Assembly: GCF_030271535.1 (NCBI RefSeq)
Contig: NZ_JASCXJ010000007.1
Location: 149,040-213,039, forward strand
Source: Nocardiopsis sp. ATB16-24
GTDB taxonomy: Bacteria > Actinomycetota > Actinomycetes > Streptosporangiales > Streptosporangiaceae
Reading direction: 5' to 3'
DNA: 64,000 nucleotides
Part shown: positions 9,445 through 18,048 of the stretch, one piece after another
Layout: every line of letters starts with the position of its first letter
How positions within the stretch are numbered: position 1 is the first letter of the stretch
Made by a program: the position numbers and the translations under genes
The notes under the pieces: generated by a model
The model's database searches: none
What the model saw: the letters and a program-made list of their open reading frames with translations, nothing else
Told to the model about the DNA's origin: nothing

Positions 9445-10665
9445 TCACCCGCGCGGTACGGGCAGACAGACCGTGACGACGAGCCCGCCCGCGGCGCGCG
9501 GCCAGGCGGTCACCATGCCCTCATGGGCGCGTACCACCGAGCGGACGATGGACAACCCCAGTCCCGCGCTGCGGCCGGAACCGAGCCGGTCGCCGGAGCC
9601 GCGGCGGAAGGGTTCGAAGAGGCCCTCGATCTCGTAGGCGGGGATGACCTTACCGGAGTTCTCCACCTGCACGGCGGGCATGCCCTCGTACATGCCGCTG
9701 CGGACGGTGATCTCGCCCTGGTCGACGTTGTACTTGAGGGCGTTCTCCACCAGGTTGCCCACAAGGCGTTCCAAGAGCACGGGATCACCGATCACGGGAG
9801 CGGGTCTCAGGTCCTGGTTCAGGCGCAGACCGGACTCCGACAACTCCTTGTCCATCTGGCTGAGCACCGTACCGGCCACCTCCCCCAGGTCGACCCGGGC
9901 GCGGACCTCCAGCTCCCGGTCGCTCTTGGCGAGGAAGAGCAGTCCGTCGATGAGGCGTTCGTGGCGGGCGTTGGTCTCCAGCAGGGTCTGCCCGACGGTC
10001 TTGAGGTCGGGAGAGACGTCCGGGGCGCTGAGCGCCACCTCCAACAGGGTGCGGTTGATCGCCAGCGGGGTGCGCAGTTCGTGCGAGGCGTTGGCGACGA
10101 AGCGCCGTTGACCGTCGAAGGCCCGGTCCAGACGCTCCAGCATGCCGTCGAAGGTGTCGGCGAGTTCGCGGATCTCGTCGTCGGGGCCGGACAGGGCGAT
10201 GCGCTCGTGCAAGGAGCGCTCCGACAGATGGCGCGCGATACGGGTGATCTTCTGCAACGGGGACAGCGCACGTCCCGCCACGGCGTAGCCCAGAGCGACC
10301 GCCAACAGGCCCACCAGGAACAACGCGAGCAGCGAGAACCGGGTGACGTGGGTGAGCACCTCTTCGATGAGGTAGCGGTGGGCGATCAGCTCCGAGACGT
10401 TCTCCTCGTCCAGGAGGGCGTTGAGCAGAAGCGCGACGATCAGGTAGTTGACCAGGACCAGCACCGACCCGGCCGCGAAGAACAGCATCCCGTAGATGAG
10501 TGTGAGCCGTGCCCGCAGGCTGAGGTTGTCGGTGAAACGACGGACCTGGTCCGCGGACCGCTCGCCCTTCCCCGGCACCGGGGCGTTCAGGCGTCGCCAC
10601 CCGCCGGTGTCGCCGGGGCGGCCGGGGCCCGCCCGCTCCGGTCCCGGCCGTTCCTCGTGGCTCAC
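9445..10665 (-). CDS. Sensor histidine kinase
   Basis: A 406-aa membrane kinase. A Pro/Gly-rich cytoplasmic N-terminus precedes TM1 (about 54-83), a short 25-residue external loop, TM2 (about 109-131) and a HAMP domain. The H box FVANASHELRTPLA has the phospho-acceptor His at residue 195. N box NLVENALKYN and G box GLGLSIVRSVV follow. The short loop suggests it senses the membrane or a small signal rather than through a large extracellular domain. The GTG start overlaps the response-regulator stop by 4 nt (GTGA), so the pair is translationally coupled. Signal unknown. Confidence 0.93.
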   Translation of the reverse strand: MSHEERPGPERAGPGRPGDTGGWRRLNAPVPGKGERSADQVRRFTDNLSLRARLTLIYGMLFFAAGSVLVLVNYLIVALLLNALLDEENVSELIAHRYLIEEVLTHVTRFSLLALFLVGLLAVALGYAVAGRALSPLQKITRIARHLSERSLHERIALSGPDDEIRELADTFDGMLERLDRAFDGQRRFVANASHELRTPLAINRTLLEVALSAPDVSPDLKTVGQTLLETNARHERLIDGLLFLAKSDRELEVRARVDLGEVAGTVLSQMDKELSESGLRLNQDLRPAPVIGDPVLLERLVGNLVENALKYNVDQGEITVRSGMYEGMPAVQVENSGKVIPAYEIEGLFEPFRRGSGDRLGSGRSAGLGLSIVRSVVRAHEGMVTAWPRAAGGLVVTVCLPVPRG

Positions 10666-11315
10666 AGCCGATACCCCGCACCGGGGACGGTGTGGATGAC
10701 CGGCGGCTCGCCGAGCTTCTTGCGCAGGGTCATGACGGTGACGCGGACGACGTTGGTGAAGGGGTCGGCGTTCTCGTCCCAGGCCTTCTCCAGCAGCCCC
10801 TCGGCGCTGACCACGGTCCCCTGCGCGCGCATGAGCACTTGCAGGACGGCGAACTCCTTCGGTGTGAGGGAAACCTCCCGACCGTCACGGTGCACACGGT
10901 GGTTGGCCGGGTCCAGGGTGATGCCGTGACGCTCCAGGACGGGGGGCAGCGGAGGAGCCGAGCGACGGCCCAGAGCACGTATCCGGGCGATGAGTTCGGC
11001 GAAGGCGAAGGGTTTGGCCAGGTAGTCGTCCGCGCCGATGGTCAGACCCTCGACCTTGTCCTGGACACCACCGGAGGCGGTGAGCATCAGGATCCGGCCG
11101 TTGTAGTTCTCCTGGACCAGGGAGCGGGCGACGTCGTCACCGTGGACACCGGGCAGGTCGCGGTCGAGCACGATCACGTCGTAGTCGTTGATCATGGTGT
11201 GCTCCAGAGCGGTGTCGCCGTCGTAGACCACGTCCACGGCCATCGCCTCGCGTCTCAGACCGACCGCCACGGCATCGGCCAGGACCCGTTCGTCTTCGAC
11301 CACGAGTACGCGCAC
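10662..11315 (-). CDS. OmpR/PhoB-type response regulator
   Basis: The 217-aa protein has a receiver domain (acidic cluster VVEDE at 5-9, phospho-acceptor Asp in VIVLDRDLPG, Lys in YLAKPF) and a C-terminal winged-helix domain (LTPKEFAVLQVLM, VVRVTVMTLRKKLG, PGAGYRL). It partners the overlapping histidine kinase. The start is GTG at 11315 with GGAAGG 5 nt upstream. The frame runs another 100 codons upstream, but that part is not receiver-like. The leader holds two copies of a hairpin repeat. Confidence 0.93.
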   Translation of the reverse strand: MRVLVVEDERVLADAVAVGLRREAMAVDVVYDGDTALEHTMINDYDVIVLDRDLPGVHGDDVARSLVQENYNGRILMLTASGGVQDKVEGLTIGADDYLAKPFAFAELIARIRALGRRSAPPLPPVLERHGITLDPANHRVHRDGREVSLTPKEFAVLQVLMRAQGTVVSAEGLLEKAWDENADPFTNVVRVTVMTLRKKLGEPPVIHTVPGAGYRL

Positions 11316-11353
11316 GTCGCCCTTCCACAGCGTCGTTCCGAGAGGGAAAGGGG

Positions 11354-11391
11354 GCCGCTGCCGGCGCATCCCCCAACACACCGGCAGCGGC
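11354..11391 (-). repeat. Leader hairpin repeat, copy 1
   Basis: Arms GCCGCTGCCGG and CCGGCAGCGGC enclose a 16-nt loop containing ATCCCCCAAC (GTTGGGGGAT on the transcribed minus strand). It lies 39 nt upstream of the response-regulator GTG. Stem and loop core are shared with a second copy at 11548-11580. Confidence 0.6.
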
Positions 11392-11547
11392 GTTCTTGGT
11401 CCCGGCCGCGTCATCCGTTCTCTCACAGCCGGGGTAAGGAGACGGTAAACCCGTCGCGGTGGTCCCGCGAACCGAGCCGCTCTCCTCGCCCCGCACCGGC
11501 ACGGGCGCTGGGCCGGGAGCTCCATGGCTCCCCTGCGCACGGGGAGG

Positions 11548-11580
11548 CGCTGCCGGCGAATCCCCCAACCGCCGGCAGCG
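11548..11580 (-). repeat. Leader hairpin repeat, copy 2
   Basis: Arms CGCTGCCGGC and GCCGGCAGCG enclose a 13-nt loop with the same ATCCCCCAAC core as copy 1. The copies are 189 nt apart. Conservation of both stem and loop suggests duplication of a functional RNA or a protein-binding element rather than a simple terminator. Confidence 0.6.
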
Positions 11581-12001
11581 ACCCAACCCCGCACGTCTCG
11601 AATCTGACACATCAAGAATAAGGAACAAGTAAGCGTGGGCGTTCTTTTGGGAGTGTGTCCTGTGCCACCCTTGACCGCCTTTTGGGTCGGCGGGAGCGAC
11701 CGGCACGGCGCACGGCGTCACGGATCCCGTGGTGGGCGGTCTTCCCGAGCCCCGCGGCCGGGAGCGCCTCCGGTCACCCGGCTGGACACGGAAAAATCAT
11801 GTGGAATTGGTGGTTTGGGTCTCAACACGGTGCGGTAGAGATAGAAAGCGCGCGCGTGGACACCGGCCTTCCGCCGGACCGCGACGGGCACGCATGTCAC
11901 GGGGATGTGACTACTTCGATCGTGCGGACGCTTCGGCGTGCGCTGAGCGACTCGCGCCGGGACACGGTCGTGCCCCGGTGCCTACCCCTGAAAGAGGTGC
12001 A
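11581..12001. other. Intergenic region upstream of the 54-residue gene
   Basis: About 420 bases with no convincing gene. It should contain the divergent promoters for the two-component operon (minus) and the small gene at 12002 (plus). An ATG near 11799 opens the short peptide MWNWWFG in a frame that stays open, but no SD or downstream biosynthetic gene supports it. Confidence 0.4.
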
Positions 12002-12166
12002 ATGGGCGAGTTCCACGCGGAGATCAAGGGCCGTATCAACGAGACCCACCAGTCGCTCCAAGCCGCCAGAGCGGCCGGAGACGACTTCCTCGCCGACACG
12101 CACGCGTCGGAGCTGGAAGACCTTTACCGCATCGCGGCTCGTAACGGCGTCGACACCTACGCCTAG
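12002..12166 (+). CDS. Small conserved actinobacterial protein (54 aa)
   Basis: A 54-residue soluble, helical protein beginning MGEFHAEIKGRINETHQSL and ending NGVDTYA. AGAGGTG stands just before the ATG, and codon use is typical of the genome. The Glu/Ala/Arg spacing predicts a helical hairpin. I recognise similar tiny proteins in streptomycetes but know no function. A strong bidirectional hairpin follows. Confidence 0.65.
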   Translation: MGEFHAEIKGRINETHQSLQAARAAGDDFLADTHASELEDLYRIAARNGVDTYA

Positions 12167-12292
12167 GGTCCGGCAAGGTCCCCCGAGCCACCGCGAGCGG
12201 GGAGAACGCCCAGGGGTCGCGCGCCCCGGGCGCCCGTACGCGAAGCCGCGTGCGGCGGAGGTTCGAGGAGGACACCACCCGTATCGTCCCCC

Positions 12293-12327
12293 GGGCGGGG
12301 CGTGGAGCACGACTCCACGCCCCGCCC
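12293..12327. terminator. Bidirectional hairpin terminator
   Basis: GGGCGGGGCGTGGAG pairs perfectly with CTCCACGCCCCGCCC over a CACGA loop, a 15-bp stem. It lies between the convergent 54-aa gene and the inositol-phosphatase-like gene. Confidence 0.75.
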
Positions 12328-12366
12328 TTCGTCCGTCCGGGCCAAACGCCGGTCCCACCGACCGTC

Positions 12367-13179
12367 TCATCCGTCGGTGTCGGCTCCCAGCGGGGCGAGG
12401 AGTTCGTCCAGTGCCTCGTAGAGCCCGGGGGGCCCCGCGATGACCAGGTCCTCACTGGGCGGTCCGCCGCGCGCCCCCGCCACGCGTACGCCCGCCTCCT
12501 GCGCGATCAGACTGGGAGCGGCCCAGTCCCAGAGGTTGAGACCCCGTTCGTAGTAGGCGTTGTAGTAACCTTCCGCCAACCCGACCAGGTCCAGGGCGGC
12601 CGAGCCGCCTCTGCGAATGTCCCGGACGTAGGGGATCACCCCCTGAAGGACCTGGGCCTGCCGGAGACGGCGCCGGGAGGAATAACCGAAGCCGGTGGCG
12701 ACCAGGGCCCGCTCCAGCGGCACGGCCGGTGGCGCCTGGAGCACGCGGCCGTCACGGCGCGCGCCTCCGCCGAGCACGGCCTCGTACATCCGGCCCCGCC
12801 CGGGGACGTTCACGGCGGCCGCGACGACCACGCCGTCCACCTCCGCCGCGACGCACACGCCCCAGTCGGGCTGTCCGTAGAGATAGTTGACGGTGCCGTC
12901 GATGGGATCGACGACCCAACGCACTCCGCTGGTGCCCTCCTCGTCATCGCCCTCCTCCCCCAGGACCGCGTCGTCGGGACGCGCGGCGAGCAGACGGGTG
13001 CGGATGAGGTCCTCGGTGGCCCGGTCCATCTCTGTGACGACGTCGGTGGGGCTGGACTTGGTGTCGAGCACGGTGATGCCCTCCTGCCCCCGCGCGGCGA
13101 GTTCGCCCGCCTCCGCCGCCACGGCGACGGCCAGGTCGCGCAGGCTCTCCCGTTCGGATACGGCGTCGGTGGTGCCCAA
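12367..13179 (-). CDS. suhB: Inositol monophosphatase family protein
   Basis: At 270 aa it carries the Mg-dependent phosphatase motifs: GEEGDDEE, WVVDPIDGTVNYLYG (the DPIDGT metal site) and, near the C-terminus, LNLWDWAAPSLIAQEAG (the WDxAA metal site). The likely reaction is dephosphorylation of myo-inositol 1-phosphate or related sugar phosphates, used in actinobacteria for phosphatidylinositol and mycothiol. TTG at 13179 has GGGAGG 7 nt upstream, so I start there. A suhB homologue near dut and DUF4193 is also known in mycobacteria. Substrate not certain. Confidence 0.88.
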   Translation of the reverse strand: MGTTDAVSERESLRDLAVAVAAEAGELAARGQEGITVLDTKSSPTDVVTEMDRATEDLIRTRLLAARPDDAVLGEEGDDEEGTSGVRWVVDPIDGTVNYLYGQPDWGVCVAAEVDGVVVAAAVNVPGRGRMYEAVLGGGARRDGRVLQAPPAVPLERALVATGFGYSSRRRLRQAQVLQGVIPYVRDIRRGGSAALDLVGLAEGYYNAYYERGLNLWDWAAPSLIAQEAGVRVAGARGGPPSEDLVIAGPPGLYEALDELLAPLGADTDG

Positions 13180-13280
13180 AGGATGTCCTCCCGGTCGTGG
13201 AGTGGTCTGGTGTACGGGATCGCCTCCCGGACGTGGACCCGGCCGGGCATCGCGGTGACACCCGGCCGGGACACGGCGGA

Positions 13281-15314
13281 TCAGAGCAGTTCGGGCCTGC
13301 TCCACTCCTTGCCGTGCACATGGTGGTCGAGGAAGGCGAACACCGTCTCGTACCAGATCCGGGCGTTCCCCGGCGTGAGTATCCAGTGGTTCTCGTCGGG
13401 GAAGTAGAGGAACTTGGCGTCCACCTCGTGCAGCATCAGGTCGCGCCACAGGCGCAGGCCCTCGGAGATGGGCACCCGGTAGTCCTTGTCACCGTGGATG
13501 ACGAGCATCGGTGTACGGATGTCGCTCGCGCGCAGGTGCGGTGAGTTCAGGGTGTAGCGTTCGGGACGCTCCACCGGGGTGCCGAACTCGTGCTCCCACA
13601 CCGGCGGGTAGTCGGTGGTCCCGCTGAAGGCGTCCAGGCCCCACAGGGAGGCGTGGGAGACGATGGCCCGGAAGCGGTCGGTGTGGCCGGCGATCCAGTT
13701 GGCCATGTAGCCGCCGAAGGAGCCGCCCATCATGGCGGTGCGTTCGGCGTCGATGTCCTCACGCGCCTCGGCGGCGTCGGTGATGGCCATGACGTCGGCG
13801 AAGGTGCGCGGTCCCCACTTGCCCCAGGCCCGGCGCAGCATGTCCTGCCCGTAGCCGGTGGACAGGGCGGGGTCCGGCAGCAGGACGGCGTAGCCGCGGG
13901 CGGCGAGCAGCCAGGGGTTCCAGCGCCAGGACCACCCGTTGAAGCTCATGTAGGGGCCTCCGTGGACCCAGAGCATGAGCGGGGCGGGTGACTCCGCGGA
14001 CGCCTCCTCGGGCAGCACCAGCCAGGCGCGGACGCGTGTGCCGTCGTCGACGGTGGTCTCGATCTCGGTGAGCGTGCCGGGCATGCTCAGCTCCGACCCG
14101 GGCGTGCGCAGGCGGGTGGGCTGGCCGTCGGTGGCGTCGGCCGCCAGTCGCACGGGGGCCGGCGGGGAGTCCCAGGCGTCACGCAGGGCGTACACGTACC
14201 GGCCGTCGGGGGAGGGGTTGATGTTGCTGTAGGCACCGTGGTCACCGGTGATACGGGTGACCTCCCCGCTGTCCAGATCGATCCGGAAGACGGGACGACG
14301 GCCGTTCTCGTCGGCCACCATGAAGACCGCACCGGAGTCGGCGGCCCAGGCGAGTTCGCGCGGCCACAGCTCGTGCTCGGGAAGCAGGTCACGTCCCTGT
14401 CCGGTGGCCAGGTCGATGAGCCAGGCGGTCTGGTCACGGGGCTCACCGTCGTACTCGCCTTCGGAACCGCGGACGAGCAGGACGTGGCGTCCGTCCGGAG
14501 AGACGAGCGGACCGCCGAAGTCGTGGTCGGGGTCGGAGGCCAGGGTACGACGCTCCCCGGTGGCGGTGTCGATGGCGACGATGTCGGAACGGTGGGCGCC
14601 CCTGCCGACGGGGACCCGCCACTCGGTGAGCAGGAGGCCGCCGTCGGGGCTCAGCGCGGCACCGGCGTTGAGCAGGGCCGTCCCGGCGTCGGGGGTCAGG
14701 TCCCGCAACTCGCCCAGACGGGCGTCGTCGTCGGCGGGCGGATCGGCGACGAAGTGACGGGGATGGTCGGGACCGACGTCGCTGTCCCAGGAGCGCACGG
14801 GCAGCGTCTCGTGGAGGATCGCGGTGACTCCGGCCTCCTCACGTGCCTTGCGTGCCTGCTTGTCGGCCTCCTCGTCCTGGCTGCCCGGGAGGGTCTTGGA
14901 GGTCAGGGCGACCAGGCCCGAGTTCCGGGCGACGGTGAAGGAGCCGATCCCGCCGGGCCGGGAGGCGACCTGGCGGGCCTCGCCGCCGTCGGCGGGCAGC
15001 AGCCACAGGGCGGCCCCGGTCCCCTCCTCCTTGGACTCGGGGTCGGGTCGACCGGTGGTGAACAGGACCGAACCGTCGGGGAGGAAGCCGACGGTGCCCT
15101 CGCCCTTGGCCGAGCGGGTCAGGCGCCTGGGGGCGCCTCCGCCCTCGGACTCGGGAAGGACGTCGATCTCCCACAGGGCGCTGCGGAAGGAGGTGGAGTC
15201 GGGGGCGAGGCCACTGACGGGTGCCACCAGGCGGGTGCCGTCCGGTGACAGGCGTAGCCCGTTGACACGGCGGAGGCGGACGTACTCCGGTAGTTCATAC
15301 CAGGAACGGACCAA
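13281..15314 (-). CDS. S9-family (prolyl oligopeptidase-type) serine peptidase
   Basis: A 677-aa two-domain enzyme. Residues about 10-410 form a beta-propeller with repeated blades (for example LRLSPDGTRLVAPVSG, LSPDGGLLLTEWRVP, SPDGRHVLLVRG). The C-terminal 250 residues form an alpha/beta hydrolase with nucleophile MMGGSFGGYM, acid HGDKDYRVP and catalytic His in ENHWI. This resembles acylaminoacyl peptidases and dipeptidyl peptidases acting on short peptides; there is no signal peptide. The start is TTG at 15314 with AGGAG 8 nt upstream. Confidence 0.93.
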   Translation of the reverse strand: MVRSWYELPEYVRLRRVNGLRLSPDGTRLVAPVSGLAPDSTSFRSALWEIDVLPESEGGGAPRRLTRSAKGEGTVGFLPDGSVLFTTGRPDPESKEEGTGAALWLLPADGGEARQVASRPGGIGSFTVARNSGLVALTSKTLPGSQDEEADKQARKAREEAGVTAILHETLPVRSWDSDVGPDHPRHFVADPPADDDARLGELRDLTPDAGTALLNAGAALSPDGGLLLTEWRVPVGRGAHRSDIVAIDTATGERRTLASDPDHDFGGPLVSPDGRHVLLVRGSEGEYDGEPRDQTAWLIDLATGQGRDLLPEHELWPRELAWAADSGAVFMVADENGRRPVFRIDLDSGEVTRITGDHGAYSNINPSPDGRYVYALRDAWDSPPAPVRLAADATDGQPTRLRTPGSELSMPGTLTEIETTVDDGTRVRAWLVLPEEASAESPAPLMLWVHGGPYMSFNGWSWRWNPWLLAARGYAVLLPDPALSTGYGQDMLRRAWGKWGPRTFADVMAITDAAEAREDIDAERTAMMGGSFGGYMANWIAGHTDRFRAIVSHASLWGLDAFSGTTDYPPVWEHEFGTPVERPERYTLNSPHLRASDIRTPMLVIHGDKDYRVPISEGLRLWRDLMLHEVDAKFLYFPDENHWILTPGNARIWYETVFAFLDHHVHGKEWSRPELL

Positions 15315-15544
15315 GACACATGCTCCTACGTCTACTCGTGCTCCGGCCCGTCCCGATCGGGGAGGACCGTGGGGGAGCCGACTCCCCTCACCCGCACCGA
15401 GGTGGGGTCATCAGCGTTTACCCCACCCTGTCACACCCGGCTCCCCCCGTGCTCGGCCTCCTACCGACGGTCCGGTTCGAAGGAGTGCCGCGAGCGTCAC
15501 GCCCGCCGCGGACCGGTGGCGCGACCTACCGGCCGCACCGGCCC

Positions 15545-16564
15545 TCACGCCGGGCAGGAGCAGTCCGTGCACCGTGCCAGGGTGCTCAGGCGCCGGGGTT
15601 CGGCCTGACCGGTGTACTCGCGGACCAGGTCGGTGACCATGGTCACGAACGCGGGATGCATGCCGGAGCTGAGCGCGCGCTCATAGCCCAGGCCCACCTT
15701 CCTGGCCGTCTCCCGTGCCTCCACGTCCAGGTCGAACTTGACCTCCATGTGGTCGGAGACGAAGCCGTGCGGGACCACGACCACCGCCGGAACGCCCTCG
15801 GCCGCCAGCTCCTCCATGCGGTCGTTGATGTCCGGCTCCAGCCAGGGCTGGCTGGGAGGACCGCTGCGGCTCTGGTAGACGACCTCGTGGTCGTGGTCAC
15901 CGCCGAGTCGCTCCACCACCAGGCGCGCCGCCTCGGCGAGCTGGGCCCCGTAGGCCCCTTCGGGGCCGAACGCGTGGCCCGGACCACCGCTGGCCTCGGC
16001 CATGGAGGTCGGGATGGAATGGGCGGAGAAGAGCAGGCGGGCGCCCTCGCGTTGACCGTCGGGCAGGGCGTCCAAGGCCGCGCGGGTGTGCTCGACCAAC
16101 GGCTCGATGAATCCCGGGTGGTCGTAGAAGGGGCGGATGAGGTCCACTTCGGGGGCGTCCTCGCCCAACGCGGCGCGGGCCCGGGCGATGTCCTCCTCGT
16201 AGGCGGTACGGCTGGACCAGTTGCAGTAGGCGGAGGTGGCCAGTGCCAGCACCCGGCGCACCCCGTCCTCCTTCATCCGGGCGAGGGTGTCGGTGAGCAT
16301 CGGCGCCCAGAAACGGTTGCCCCAGTAGACCGGCAACTCGATCCCCTTGGCGGAGAAGTCCGCGGTGATCGCGGAGAGGAGATCACGGCACTGCTGGTTG
16401 ATGGGACTCACACCACCGAAGAGGAAGTAGTGCTCACCGACCTCGGCGAGCCGTTCGCGCGGGATGTTGCGGCCACGGGTGACGTTCTCCAGGAACGGGA
16501 TGACCTCGTCCTCGCCCTCCGGTCCGCCGAAGGAGATCAGCAAAAACGCGTCGTAGTAGCTCAT
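15545..16564 (-). CDS. hemH: Coproporphyrin ferrochelatase (HemH/CpfC)
   Basis: The 339-aa enzyme inserts Fe2+ into coproporphyrin III in the actinobacterial haem pathway. Motifs: LLISFGGPEG near the N-terminus, YWGNRFWAPML, ATSAYCNWSS, LFSAHSIP (the conserved metal-chelation His) and VVPHGFVSDHMEV. A Cys at about residue 147 (SAYCNW) and a C-terminal cluster CTDCSC resemble the ligands of the [2Fe-2S] cluster reported for mycobacterial ferrochelatase. I start at MSYYDAF (ATG 16564), as the 12 residues upstream are not family-like. It diverges from the lactone oxidase gene. Confidence 0.95.
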   Translation of the reverse strand: MSYYDAFLLISFGGPEGEDEVIPFLENVTRGRNIPRERLAEVGEHYFLFGGVSPINQQCRDLLSAITADFSAKGIELPVYWGNRFWAPMLTDTLARMKEDGVRRVLALATSAYCNWSSRTAYEEDIARARAALGEDAPEVDLIRPFYDHPGFIEPLVEHTRAALDALPDGQREGARLLFSAHSIPTSMAEASGGPGHAFGPEGAYGAQLAEAARLVVERLGGDHDHEVVYQSRSGPPSQPWLEPDINDRMEELAAEGVPAVVVVPHGFVSDHMEVKFDLDVEARETARKVGLGYERALSSGMHPAFVTMVTDLVREYTGQAEPRRLSTLARCTDCSCPA

Positions 16565-16707
16565 GTGCCCTATGAAACCAGCTCCTGGGCGCCTGACCAC
16601 GTCGGCTCCCGCAAAGCCGCGCTGTGGTCTTGGACTCTCCCCCGCCCGGACGACTCCGGGCCGTTGGGGCCCTGGCCACCCGGGTCCCCGGTCGCTAGGG
16701 TCTGCCC

Positions 16708-18006
16708 ATGACGGATGTGGTGTGGCAGACGTGGGCGAGCACCCACCAGGCTCGGCCCAGGCGTACGGTGACCCCCGGCAGTGTCGCCCAGGTCACCGAG
16801 GCGGTCTCCTCGGCCGCCGCCGAGGGCCTACGGGTCCGCATGGTCGGTGCGGGGCACTCCTTCACCGACGTGGCGGTCACCGACGGTCTGCTGCTCTCCC
16901 CCACCTCCTTGACCCGCGTGCGCTCGGTCGACCCGTCCGCGGGCACCGCCACGGTCGAGGCGGGCCTTCCTCTGTGCGACTTCAACGACGTACTGGCCCG
17001 GCACGGCGTGGCCTTGGCCAACATGGGCGACATCGCCGTGCAGACGATGGCGGGCGCGGTGCAGACCGGCACCCACGGCACCGGGCGCGACACCGGTGGA
17101 CTGGCCGACCAGGTGGTCGGCATGGAGATGGTGCTCGCCGACGGCTCGGTGGTGGAGTGCTCCGCCGACGAGGAACCCGACCTGTTCCATGCGGCGCGGG
17201 TGGGTCTGGGCGCCTTCGGCGTGGTCACGGCCCTGACGATGGCGGTGCGCCCGGCGTTCCTGCTGCACGCTCGTGAGGAGCCCATGCCGCTGGAGGAGGT
17301 GCTGGAGCGCCTGCCCGAACTGCGTGCGGACAACGACCACTTCGAGTTCTTCTGGTTCCCGCACACCGGCAACACCAACACCAAACGCAACAACGTCAGC
17401 GCGGGACCGGCCCGGCCGTTGACGCCCTTCCGGGCCTGGCTGGACGATGAGTTCCTGTCCAACACGCTCTTCGAGAGGGTCAACCGCGTGTGTCGTCGGT
17501 TCCCCGCCATGGTGCCCGCGGTGAACCACGTCAGTTCGCGGGCGCTGTCCGCGCGCGTCTACACCGACGCCTCCTACCGGGTCTTCGCCTCGGTGCGCGA
17601 CGTGCGTTTCGTGGAGATGGAGTACGCGATCCCCGTCGAGCACGTGGTGGACGTCCTGCGTGAGGCGCGCTCCATCCTGGAACGAGGCCGACATCGGGTG
17701 AGTTTCCCCGTCGAGGTGCGCTTCGCCCCGGCCGACGACGTGTGGCTGTCCACCGCCTACGGACGTGAGACGGCCTATGTGGCGGTGCACGTGTACCAGG
17801 GCACACCCCATGAGGCCTACTTCGCCGACATGGAGGCCCTCTTCACGTCCGTGGGAGGGCGTCCCCACTGGGGCAAGACGCACACTCGCGACCGTTCCTA
17901 CCTGGAGAGCGTCTACCCGATGTTGGACGAGGCCATGGCGGTGCGCGAGCGGGTCGATCCCGGGCGTCGGTTCACCAACGCCTACCTGGACCGGGTCCTG
18001 GGCTGA
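16708..18006 (+). CDS. FAD-linked D-arabinono-1,4-lactone / aldonolactone oxidase
   Basis: The 432-aa flavoprotein has an N-terminal PCMH-type FAD domain (TPGSVAQVTEAV; VGAGHSFTDVAVTDG, where the His is the usual covalent FAD attachment site; GTHGTGRDTGG) and a C-terminal ALO domain ending RPHWGKTH...RRFTNAYLDRVLG. HWGK is the signature of aldonolactone and alditol oxidases. The likely reaction oxidises a sugar lactone or alditol with oxygen or another acceptor; the substrate is not determinable. It stands alone, divergent from hemH. Confidence 0.9.
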   Translation: MTDVVWQTWASTHQARPRRTVTPGSVAQVTEAVSSAAAEGLRVRMVGAGHSFTDVAVTDGLLLSPTSLTRVRSVDPSAGTATVEAGLPLCDFNDVLARHGVALANMGDIAVQTMAGAVQTGTHGTGRDTGGLADQVVGMEMVLADGSVVECSADEEPDLFHAARVGLGAFGVVTALTMAVRPAFLLHAREEPMPLEEVLERLPELRADNDHFEFFWFPHTGNTNTKRNNVSAGPARPLTPFRAWLDDEFLSNTLFERVNRVCRRFPAMVPAVNHVSSRALSARVYTDASYRVFASVRDVRFVEMEYAIPVEHVVDVLREARSILERGRHRVSFPVEVRFAPADDVWLSTAYGRETAYVAVHVYQGTPHEAYFADMEALFTSVGGRPHWGKTHTRDRSYLESVYPMLDEAMAVRERVDPGRRFTNAYLDRVLG

Positions 18007-18048
18007 GTCGCCGCCGGCGGAGTCCGGGGAGGGCGAGGACCGGCGGTC

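Noticed and set aside
11316..11615. An N-terminal extension of the response regulator containing WGIRRQR and WGMRRQR.
   Set aside because: The two matches arise from the hairpin repeats being a multiple of three apart. The extension has no receiver-like sequence, and a good SD marks the GTG at 11315.
11799..12160. A Trp-rich start MWNWWFG that could be an attenuator leader peptide.
   Set aside because: No Trp biosynthesis or transport gene follows, there is no good SD, and the frame overlaps the real 54-aa gene in another phase.
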